Assembly (NCBI GenBank): GCA_963724065.1
Contig: CAVRTB010000003.1
Location: 1-64,000 of the forward strand
Direction of reading: 5' to 3'
Length of the DNA stretch: 64,000 nt
From: DASRIA01 sp963724065
Lineage (GTDB): Bacteria > Actinomycetota > Thermoleophilia > Solirubrobacterales > JBBDJG01
Each line of letters opens with the position of its first letter. The stretch's first letter is position 1. Both the position numbers and the translations under genes were made by a program. The notes below the pieces were generated by a model. The model saw only the letters and a program-made list of their open reading frames with translations, did no database searches and was not told the origin of the DNA. Below are positions 19,407 to 26,590 of the stretch, piece by piece.

Positions 19407-21077
19407 CTAGCGCGCGCCGCCTCCGCCGCCACCGGGCCTGCGGCCGCGTCGATGCGGCCGCCCGCGCCGTTGATCGCGCTTGCCCTGAGCGGAGTCGAAG
19501 GGGCCGCGTTGATCGCCTTCCGCCCTCGGCTTGGCCTGTGCGGAATCGCCGGGCTTGGCCGCGTCGGTCTTGGCGGCCTGTGGCTGTTGGGGCCGATCGT
19601 TGGGCCGGCGTTGGTCCGGTCGTGGACCTCGATGCTCGGGCCGTGGGCCTCGCTGATCGCGACGCCCGTCGCGCTGATCACGTCGAGGCGGTTGCTCGGG
19701 TCGCGAGTGTGGCCGCGGCGGTGCCGAAGCGGGCTGGGAGAAAGCCGGCCGCTGAGAGCTGGCCGCTGGTGGCGGTGCGGTGACTTGCTTCTTCTCGCGA
19801 TACGCGCCGCTCGGCAATTCCTTGACGATTGAATCAGCCGGCTGCTGGGTGCGGCGCCGTCTGCCGAACCAGCCGGGCATGGCCTCCATCGTTCGCGGCG
19901 CCGTTTCCTTCGACAGCTGCTCCAGCATGTCGACGTACTTCTTTTCGATCACCGGCCAGGCGTAGTGTTTTTCGAAGAAGGCACGGCCGTTCCGCCCAAG
20001 CGCGGCTTGCAGACTCGGCGTGGTATCGATCGCGCGCATCGTCTCCGAGAATTCAAAGTAGTTCTCGTAGAACAGGCCGGCGTTGCTGCGCAGGCACTGG
20101 CCCTGGAGCACGTCGCACTTCGCGTTGGCGAGCACCGGTTTGCCCATCGCCCAGGCTTCGAGCGCCACCATCGACAGGCTCTCGAGGTACGACGGCATGA
20201 TCAACAGCTCGGCGGCCGCCATCGCGTCGTATTTGTCCTGGTCTTCGAGGAACCCGAGATGATGAACGCGCGGGTGCTTGGGGATCGGGACGTGCGGCGT
20301 GCCGATCAAGACGAGATGCATGCCGTCCGCAAGCGTCGCGCTGTAGTGCTCGAAGAACTCAAACAGCTCGACGCAGCCCTTGTTCTCGTCGATGCGGCCG
20401 ACATAAATCGCGAACCGATCGCGCATGTCGAACTTCTGCCTGAAGCGGCCGCCGTTCGAGCGCTCGGGAATTTCGGAGCCGATGCCGACCACCACGCCGG
20501 GCACGGATTCGTTGTTGGAAACCGTCTGGATCAGCGCGCGCTCTTCGAACGAGTTGTACATGAACGCGCGAACCCCGCGGAAGATCGGCGGATAAATTCC
20601 CAATCCCAGCGCGCTGTCGCGCTCGGCAGTCGGCACGAGGATCGCCTTGCCAGGCACCGCGCGGCACCCGTGGAACGAGTGGTGATAGCGAAAGCTGAAG
20701 AAGAAGAAGAAGTCGTAGTCGGCTTCATGCTGCTTGAGGTGCGCGATCAACGCCGGACTGGTCGGTCCTTCGGCATCGAGCCAGGCCAATTCGTCGCGCA
20801 GCGAATGCGCTTGCGTGAAGACTTTCTCCGACCACTTCGCGAACTCGACCGGATTCCGCTCGGCGGCAACGGGGAAGCGGTGCACCGTAATGCCGTTGAC
20901 GGTTTCCCGCCCCTCGGGCAATTCGTTCTTCCACGAAATGTAGTCGTGATGCGCGCAGGTCGTCAGCACCTCCACCTGGACGTGTTTCGCCAGGTGCTCG
21001 GCCACGTACCGCGCATGTTGTTCGGCACCGCCGTTAATGTCGGCGCCGTACCTCTGAACAACGACCGCGACTTTCAC
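19407..21077 (-). CDS. Glycosyltransferase family 4-like (copy A) with long basic disordered tail
   Basis: 556 residues, intact. Residues 1-400 form a GT4-like enzyme: MKVAVVVQRYGADINGGAEQ, RFAIYVGRIDENKGCVELFE, E-x7-E in YLESLSMVALEAWAMGKPVL. After about residue 440 the protein becomes a Pro/Arg/Asp/Gln-rich tail (RRDQRDGRRDQRGPRPEHRG and similar) ending RRGRRPGGGGGGAR, low-complexity and strongly basic, unlike ordinary glycosyltransferases. Part of the tail (GPFDSAQGK) is encoded by a repeat. Start ATG overlaps the preceding stop by 4 bases. The tail may bind the acidic/basic neighbour protein, membrane or polymer; that is inference. Confidence 0.9.
   Translation of the reverse strand: MKVAVVVQRYGADINGGAEQHARYVAEHLAKHVQVEVLTTCAHHDYISWKNELPEGRETVNGITVHRFPVAAERNPVEFAKWSEKVFTQAHSLRDELAWLDAEGPTSPALIAHLKQHEADYDFFFFFSFRYHHSFHGCRAVPGKAILVPTAERDSALGLGIYPPIFRGVRAFMYNSFEERALIQTVSNNESVPGVVVGIGSEIPERSNGGRFRQKFDMRDRFAIYVGRIDENKGCVELFEFFEHYSATLADGMHLVLIGTPHVPIPKHPRVHHLGFLEDQDKYDAMAAAELLIMPSYLESLSMVALEAWAMGKPVLANAKCDVLQGQCLRSNAGLFYENYFEFSETMRAIDTTPSLQAALGRNGRAFFEKHYAWPVIEKKYVDMLEQLSKETAPRTMEAMPGWFGRRRRTQQPADSIVKELPSGAYREKKQVTAPPPAASSQRPAFSQPASAPPRPHSRPEQPPRRDQRDGRRDQRGPRPEHRGPRPDQRRPNDRPQQPQAAKTDAAKPGDSAQAKPRAEGDQRGPFDSAQGKRDQRRGRPHRRGRRPGGGGGGAR
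19479..19504. repeat. Palindromic repeat inside a coding 3' end (short form)
   Basis: GCCCTGAGC followed by GGAGTCGAAGGGG, matching the arms of the element at 18149-18202 but without its central hairpin. Read on the minus strand it encodes PFDSAQGK in the glycosyltransferase tail. Confidence 0.6.
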
Positions 21078-22249
21078 TGGAGGTCGTCGTCGCCCGGCTC
21101 AGGCTTGTCGCGCCCAAGCTCGTTGGGTTCTTCAGGAGCGAAGGCCGATGCCTCGGGAGCCTGAGGTGCTTCAGGTTCTTCAGGCGCTCCTGCTTCGGTT
21201 GCAGCAGGCGCCTCAGCTTCAAAGGCCTCCAGCGTGTTGATCCGTTCGAGTGGCTCCGGCACATCAAACGTCTCGGCGCCCTCGGTGTCCTCACCGTTAT
21301 CGTCGTCGTCTTCGAAGCCGTTCTCGTCCGTGCCGCCCTGATCGGGTTGGCCGAATCCGCCCTGCGCACCCTGCGCACCCTGCGCACCCTGTGCACCCTG
21401 TGCACCCTGCGCACCTTGTGCGCCCTGCGCACCCGGTTCACCCTGCCCGCCACGGCGCCCGCGACGACGACGTCTCCGCTTGCGTCCTGAACCGTCGCCG
21501 TGCCCCGGTTGCTGACTGCCGCTACCCGCGGGCACAAATCCTTCGAGCCCACCGGTCGACGCCTGCTGCGGCGCCGGCGCATGATCGTCATCCGCCGTGT
21601 CGTGGCGTTCCGACGAGCGCATGACTTCGGGCCGGTACTGCACGACGCCTTCGAGCGCGCGCACCCGGCGCTCGCTGAAATCGAGACGGCTCGACAGCGA
21701 CTCGACCTTCATGCGCAGGTTCTGCACTTCGATGCCCATGCGCGTGGTCTCGAGGACGATGTTGTGCAGCACTTCGTAGTAGAGCGCGTTCCACTCGCCG
21801 CGTGAGCGTTCGAGCTGGCGCTGTTCAACCGATCGCCGCGCTTCGCGCTTCAGGATGTCGACGTTGAACTGCGCCTGCGTATGCAGCACCTGGTTCAGCG
21901 TGTTCGGGTTGAACATCAGCTTCAGCAGCGGCGCGAGCAGCTTTCTCGCAAATCGCATCACGCTGCGATGCGACGCAAACAGCGTCTGGTCGTCGAAGGT
22001 GTAGGGCGCCTGGATCTTCGGCGGCTGGATGTCGACCGGCTCCACCGCGGGCCGGCTCTTGCGGAACTGCTCGAGCAAGTCCGATCGCAGGTTCTTCGGA
22101 TCGAGGAACTTCTCGAGCCTCACCGACGCCAGCTCGCGGATTTGATCTTCGGTGTAGTCGGCGCCGCGCTTCTCGAGGATGCGCTGGCGGATCTGCTTCA
22201 TGATCTGCTCGACGTCGACCGATTCGGAACGAATGTTGAACTCGCTCAT
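21074..22249 (-). CDS. Coiled-coil protein with collagen-like Ala-Gln-Gly repeat, polybasic patch and acidic tail
   Basis: 391 residues, intact, no signal peptide and no membrane helix. Residues 1-70 (VDVEQIMKQIRQRILEKRGA, YTEDQIRELASVRLEKFLD) resemble an N-terminal helical module found on several polysaccharide-cluster enzymes (recollection, not searched). Residues 100-210 are heptad-rich and likely coiled coil (ILKREARRSVEQRQLERSRG, VQNLRMKVESLSSRLDFSER). Around 255-270 comes a polybasic run (GRKRRRRRRGRRGG), then eight Ala-Gln-Gly triplets (about 273-296) in a Gly-x-y register, then an Asp/Glu/Pro-rich tail to the end. No catalytic domain is recognised. Coupled by 4-base overlap to the glycosyltransferase with the basic tail. 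A scaffold role is inference. Confidence 0.8.
   Translation of the reverse strand: MSEFNIRSESVDVEQIMKQIRQRILEKRGADYTEDQIRELASVRLEKFLDPKNLRSDLLEQFRKSRPAVEPVDIQPPKIQAPYTFDDQTLFASHRSVMRFARKLLAPLLKLMFNPNTLNQVLHTQAQFNVDILKREARRSVEQRQLERSRGEWNALYYEVLHNIVLETTRMGIEVQNLRMKVESLSSRLDFSERRVRALEGVVQYRPEVMRSSERHDTADDDHAPAPQQASTGGLEGFVPAGSGSQQPGHGDGSGRKRRRRRRGRRGGQGEPGAQGAQGAQGAQGAQGAQGAQGAQGGFGQPDQGGTDENGFEDDDDNGEDTEGAETFDVPEPLERINTLEAFEAEAPAATEAGAPEEPEAPQAPEASAFAPEEPNELGRDKPEPGDDDLQ
21362..21433. repeat. 9-bp tandem repeat encoding collagen-like triplets
   Basis: Eight consecutive 9-base units of CTGCGCACC or one/two-base variants (plus-strand text), each encoding Gly-Ala-Gln on the minus strand. Units 4, 5 and 7 carry synonymous changes. 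This kind of array can change copy number by slippage. Confidence 0.9.
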
Positions 22250-22261
22250 CGACTTGAACCT

Positions 22262-23543
22262 TTAGTGCCGAGCGGGCGGCGTGTGCCGCCGTCGGCTGGC
22301 AAACTCGGGCGCTTCCTTGATGCAGGTGCCGAGAATGCCCAGTGATTGTTTGAACGCATGCATGCCGGCGCGCGTGAATCGCGGCCGGCGTTTCGCCCAC
22401 ATTCGGGAAACCGTTTTCGTCCGGGGTCAGGTGCTCCCAGTTTTCGAACAACCGTCCCCACGGGCTGTCGAGCACCTGCGCGATGTTCTTTTCGCCGTTC
22501 AGGGGATACCAGAAACTGTCGTGGTAAATCACGCTCGCGATATAGGCCCAGGGCGCGAGCACCGTCTTGAGCGACCACTCGATCGGCTTCTTGAGCGGCC
22601 CCCAGTAGATGTAGTGCTGCATCTGCGACGCGAAGGTCATCTTCTTGAACGGGCCGGTGAAGTGCCAGTTCTCCTTCGCCGCTTCGAGATCGCCGACCAC
22701 CTCGATGTCGCGCGGATCGCCGCAGCCGAGCCCGAGGTCGTGCGCCATGCGGATGTACTTGATCGACATCGGATCCATGCCCATCAGCTTCGCCGCCACC
22801 GCGTCGATCGCCACCTGATCGGCGCTGGCCAGCATCACGTTCTTCACGTGCGGCACCATGCAGCGCGGCCCAGGACCGTCGCCGGCAAACGTGCCGTCCA
22901 TCACCGCGAACACGCCGCGATGAATCTTCTTCTGGATCATCAACAGGTCGACGAGCGTTTCGTGGATCACCGGATGCGTCCAGTGACGCCGCTCGTTGAG
23001 CAGGCCGCCGAACGCGTTCTTCATCGCGCCCGTGGTGGTCGTGAACACGTGGGTCTTCACCGTCGGCAGGTGCAGGATGTTCTCGCCGATGAACCGCTTC
23101 GGGATCATGAACCCGTCAGGGTAGACCTCGTTCAGGCAGAGGAACTTGTCGGCGAGCTCGCCGACCGCGTCGCGGACGTTGATCCACGGCTCGTCGCCTT
23201 CGTAGAGATGGATGTTGCGCAGGCCGTGGGCCTGCACCACCGGCAGTTGCTTGTTCTCGGCTTCGCCGAGGTGCGCGTCGATCACGACCGTGCGGTTGTG
23301 GCAGGCGTGAATCAGCTGCGGATCGTAGCCGTCGCGCTTCATCGCGGCGATCACGCCGTCGAGCTGCCACGGCGTGGTCGAGCAGCCGGGGAAGAAAAAA
23401 TGCCAGGAGATGTTGACCTTGAGCGCGGTGTCGGCGTCCTTCGCAAGGACGTCCTGGTAACCGGCAAGGTTCATCACCGCGTGCGTGTCCTTGCGGACCG
23501 TCGCCGGCGACGTTTTGACGATCGCGACCTTAGATCGTGTCAA
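22262..23543 (-). CDS. DUF362-domain protein (frameshift near 3' end)
   Basis: About 427 residues. It begins KVAIVKTSPATVRKDTHAVM and shows the DUF362 pattern: LKVNISWHFFFPGCSTTPW, NILHLPTVKTHVFTTTTGAM, KNAFGGLLNERRHWTH, ADQVAIDAVAAKLMG. The start is a TTG at 23543 preceded by AAGAGG. An indel near 22,385 moves the end to a TAA at 22262, giving the natural-looking tail FKQSLGILGTCIKEAPEFAS. No Fe-S cysteine cluster is seen. DUF362 proteins have no general known function. The position directly after the UbiA-type gene and before the glycan genes suggests a part in the same pathway. Confidence 0.8.
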
Positions 23544-23550
23544 TAACCTC

Positions 23551-24450
23551 TTACGATCCGAACGGTCGATAGACGATGAGCACTACCGCGACGCCCCAAA
23601 GCAGCGACGCATGCGAGCAACGGCCGATCCGTGAGCAGCATGTCCGATGGACTTCCCCCGCCCGCCTTGCGATGCACGAGGTAGAGATATCGGAACAGGC
23701 CATAGATCGGAAACGGCGTTGTCAGCACCATCCATTCGGTGCCGAAGTAAGCATGCGTTTCAGGGCTCGCACAGTAGATGATGTAGGCGACCATCGTGGC
23801 CGCGGCCACTACACCGATCATCTGATCGAGCAAGTACGGGTCGTACTCCTCCAAAATGCGGCGATGTCCCTTGGCGCCTTCCGCGAGCAGCGTAATTTCG
23901 TGACGCCGCTTCGCCAGGCCCAGGAACAACGCCCCGAGCATCGTGCACACCAGCAACCAGTTGCTGACGTGCACGTTAATCACTAATCCTCCGGCCACCG
24001 CCCGCAGCACGAATCCGATTGCGATCGCCATCACGTCGAGGATGACGATGTGCTTCAGCGAGCGGGTGTAGACGACGAACAACGCGAGATACGCCGCGGC
24101 CGCCACGCCGAATGCCGGCCTCAGCGCGAATGACGCGGACAACGCGATCACGCTCAACACCACCGCGCAAACGTCAGCGCGGTCCCCGGCGACAAGTCGC
24201 CGGCCGCAATCGGGCGCAGCCGCTTGATCGGATGCAGCCGATCCTGCTCGCGGTCCGACACGTCGTTGATCAAATACACGGCGCCGGACAACGCGCAAAA
24301 AATCAAAAAGGCCGCCGAGGCATACGCCAAGGCGGCCGGATCGAGCAATTTAACGGCAAAAATCAGTGCCGCAAAAACAATGAGGTTCTTGGTCCACTGA
24401 TCCGGTCGCAGCGATACGAACAGGCTCGCCGCCGTAGACCGAGTCGCCAC
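23551..24450 (-). CDS. UbiA-family prenyltransferase, decaprenyl-phosphate phosphoribosyltransferase-like (frameshifted)
   Basis: About 300 residues with several membrane helices. The signature NDVSDREQDRLHPIKRLRPIA (N-D-x2-D-x3-D-x2-H-P-x-K-x2-R-P) matches the subgroup that transfers 5-phosphoribosyl groups to polyprenyl phosphate, rather than quinone-making UbiA enzymes. Second region: LYLALFVVYTRSLKHIVILD type helices and GLAKRRHEI. GTG start at 24450; indels near 24,160 and 23,610; the true stop is TAA at 23551 (ending LIVYRPFGS). Such enzymes make lipid-linked ribose/arabinose donors for cell-envelope glycans, fitting the adjacent glycosyltransferases. Product assignment is by motif only. 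Confidence 0.8.
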
Positions 24451-24464
24451 TGACTGATGACGCC

Positions 24465-24803
24465 TTACTTGTAGCTCTTGACCGCTTCCGCCTCGGAATC
24501 GAACGTGTCGAACACGGTCAGCAGCTTGGTGATCGACAGCAGGTCCTCGATGCGCTTGGTCAGGTTGAGCAGCTTGAGGCTGCCGCCCTGACGGCTCACC
24601 GTGGTGTAGGTCCGAACCACTTCGCCGAGGCCCGCGCTGTCGATGTAGGGGACAGCTTCGAGGTTCAGCAACAGCTTCTTCTTGCCGGCCGCCAGCAGGC
24701 TGTTGATCTTGTCTTTCAGCAACTCGTCGCCTTCGCCCAGGGTCATCTTGCCCTTGAGGTCGAGCACGGTCACATCACTCACAGTGCGTTCGACGATTTC
24801 CAT
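24465..24803 (-). CDS. STAS-domain protein (anti-anti-sigma factor-like)
   Basis: 112 residues, intact, a single STAS domain: VTVLDLKGKMTLGEGDELLK, LLLNLEAVPYIDSAGLGEVV (Ser in the DSAGLG motif is the usual phosphorylation site). Such proteins switch partner proteins by phosphorylation of that serine by a HPK/RsbW-type kinase; no kinase partner is nearby. It sits 14 bases upstream of the UbiA-type gene, behind the rpsU terminator, so it may be the first gene of the glycan operon. Confidence 0.88.
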   Translation of the reverse strand: MEIVERTVSDVTVLDLKGKMTLGEGDELLKDKINSLLAAGKKKLLLNLEAVPYIDSAGLGEVVRTYTTVSRQGGSLKLLNLTKRIEDLLSITKLLTVFDTFDSEAEAVKSYK

Positions 24804-24832
24804 TCGCTAGGTCCCCTGCGTCGATAATTCGC

Positions 24833-24882
24833 TTACAAAAACAGCAAAAGTTAGGCGCCCGTAATCTATCACACAGGCGCCC
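24833..24882 (-). terminator. rpsU terminator (U-rich)
   Basis: GGCGCC at 24876-24881 pairs with GGCGCC at 24854-24859 on the minus strand, followed by CTTTTGCTGTTTTTG. The region lies between rpsU and the STAS gene. Confidence 0.55.
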
Positions 24883-24897
24883 ACTAGCAGCGTCACG

Positions 24898-24916
24898 CTC
24901 GGCGATCCGCGCCGAG
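24898..24916 (-). terminator. Hairpin 3 bases after rpsU stop
   Basis: CTCGGCG / CGCCGAG, a perfect 7-bp stem with a 5-base loop directly downstream of the rpsU stop; no U-tract of its own, so it probably works with the next hairpin. Confidence 0.45.
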
Positions 24917-24919
24917 GGT

Positions 24920-25117
24920 TTACTCCGTTTCCCTGCGCATCTTCTTGCGATTACGCTTGCGGGCGAGCGCCTGTTTTGCGCGGCGCTTGTCACCCGGCTT
25001 CAGGTAGAAAGAGTGCTTCTTGATGTCCTTGATGATGTCTTCCTGCTGCACTTTGCGCTTGAAACGTCGCAACGCGCTCTCGATCGACTCACCTTCCTGC
25101 AATTTCACCTCGGCCAT
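24920..25117 (-). CDS. rpsU: 30S ribosomal protein S21
   Basis: 65 residues, intact: MAEVKLQEGESIESALRRFK, then KRKVQQEDIIKDIKKHSFYL and a Lys/Arg-rich end (RAKQALARKRNRKKMRRETE). A good GAAGGGGGT ribosome-binding site fixes the start. A small-subunit protein involved in initiation. Followed by two hairpins, and divergent from purD across 175 bases that must hold both promoters (none is convincing by eye). Confidence 0.95.
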   Translation of the reverse strand: MAEVKLQEGESIESALRRFKRKVQQEDIIKDIKKHSFYLKPGDKRRAKQALARKRNRKKMRRETE

Positions 25118-25292
25118 CTTGTAGTCACCCCCTTCCTGGTCAGATTTTTGGCGTCTCAAATCACCAGATCGCCAGATCACCTGCTGAGGCTGGCTCCAAT
25201 CGGCGATCGGGCCAAGTATGCTAGGCTATCACATCCCTCGAGACCGCAATGGCGCAAATAAACCATTTAGATTCAGGCATTTAGCGTCAGCC

Positions 25293-26590
25293 ATGCGGAT
25301 CCTCGTTCTCGGCTCCGGCGCGCGCGAGCACGCCCTGGCCTGGAAGCTCTCCCACGAACCCGACGTCACCCACGTCATCTGCGCGCCGGGCAACCCCGGG
25401 ATCGCGCGAACCTCGCCACGGCTCCGATCGACATATTGGACACCGACGCCGTGATTCGGCTCGTCGATCAGGAACGCATCGATCTGACCGTCGTCGGACC
25501 GGAGGCGCCGCTTGGCCACGGCCTGGCCGACCGGTTCGAAGCCGAGGGCCGCGCGCGTTTTCGGTCCGACGAAGGGCGCCGCGCAGCTCGAAACCAGCAA
25601 GGCGTTCGCGAAGGACTTCATGCAGCGGCATGGCGTGCCGACCGCGCAGTATCGCGTCTGCACGTCAGCCGACGAGGCGATCGCGGCGATTCGATCGGGC
25701 GAGTTCGGCGACGCGCTGGTCGTCAAAGCCGACGGCCTGGCCGCCGGCAAGGGCGTGGTGGTTGCGCCGGATCGAGCGACGGCCGAAGCCGCGGTCGTCC
25801 GCGGCGATGATCGACAAGAGCTTTGGCGACGCCGGCGTCGCGCATGGTGCTCGAGGAGATGCTGACGGGACCCGAGGTGTCGTTCTTCGTCGTCGCCAAC
25901 GGCGAGCACTACGTGCCGCTGCTGTCAGCGCAGGATCACAAGCGCATCTTCGACGACGACCAGGGTCCGAATACCGGCGGCATGGGCGCGTTCTCGCCCA
26001 GCCCGTTGATGAACGACGCTCTCCAGGCGCAGATCGAAACAGACGATCGTTCAGCCGGTGTTGAAGGGGATGGCGGCCGAAGGCAATCCGTTCCGCGGAT
26101 TCCTCTACTGCGGCTTGATGCTGACGCCCGACGGCCCAAAGGTCATCGAGTTCAACGTGCGATTTGGCGATCCAGAAGCGCAAGTCGTGCTTCCGCTGCT
26201 TGGATTCGTTGTCGGATCTCCTTCGTTGGAGGGCGATGGCTTTCGCCGTCGCCGTTCAGCGGACGCTGAAGCGCCCGCTCTCCAGACGTAGCGGTCGGCG
26301 TCGTCCTCGCTGCGCACGGCTATCCCGGCGACGTGCGCACCGGCGACGTGATCCACGGCCTGGACGATGTCGCGCGCGATTGTCCCGACGTGCAGATCTT
26401 CTATGCCGGCGTCAAACAGCGCGGCAACGATCTCGTGACCGCGGGCGGGCGAGTGTTGACCGTGATGGCCACGGCGCCGTCGTTCGAGATCGCGATCGCG
26501 CGCGCCTACGAAGCGGCCAGCAAGATCAAGTTCGATGGCATGCAGTACCGCCGCGACATCGGCCGCAAAGCGCTTACTCGTCCCGTAACG
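25293..26590 (+). CDS. purD: Phosphoribosylamine-glycine ligase (frameshifted)
   Basis: ATP-grasp enzyme joining phosphoribosylamine and glycine, step 2 of purine synthesis. N-terminus MRILVLGSGAREHALAWKLS; then VVGPEAPLGHGLADRFEAEG, LVVKADGLAAGKGVVVAPDR, QDHKRIFDDDQGPNTGGMGA, IEFNVRFGDPEAQVVLPLL and AHGYPGDVRTGDVIHGLDD. Indels lie near 25,420, 25,558, 25,805, 25,850, 26,045, 26,205-26,285 and 26,330. Assembled length is about 425 residues, normal. The end overlaps the convergent permease stop at 26572; the exact stop is unclear. The other purine genes are 10 kb away on the same strand. Confidence 0.93.

Noticed and set aside
21362..21433. CRISPR-like array
   Set aside because: Units are 9 bases, contiguous, without spacers, and coding in frame.
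26200..26330. Possible insertion or domain replacement in the middle of purD
   Set aside because: The text looks alien in each single frame, but joining frames gives a plausible linker (AVAVQRTLK) leading to the conserved AHGYPGDVRTGD; indels explain it.
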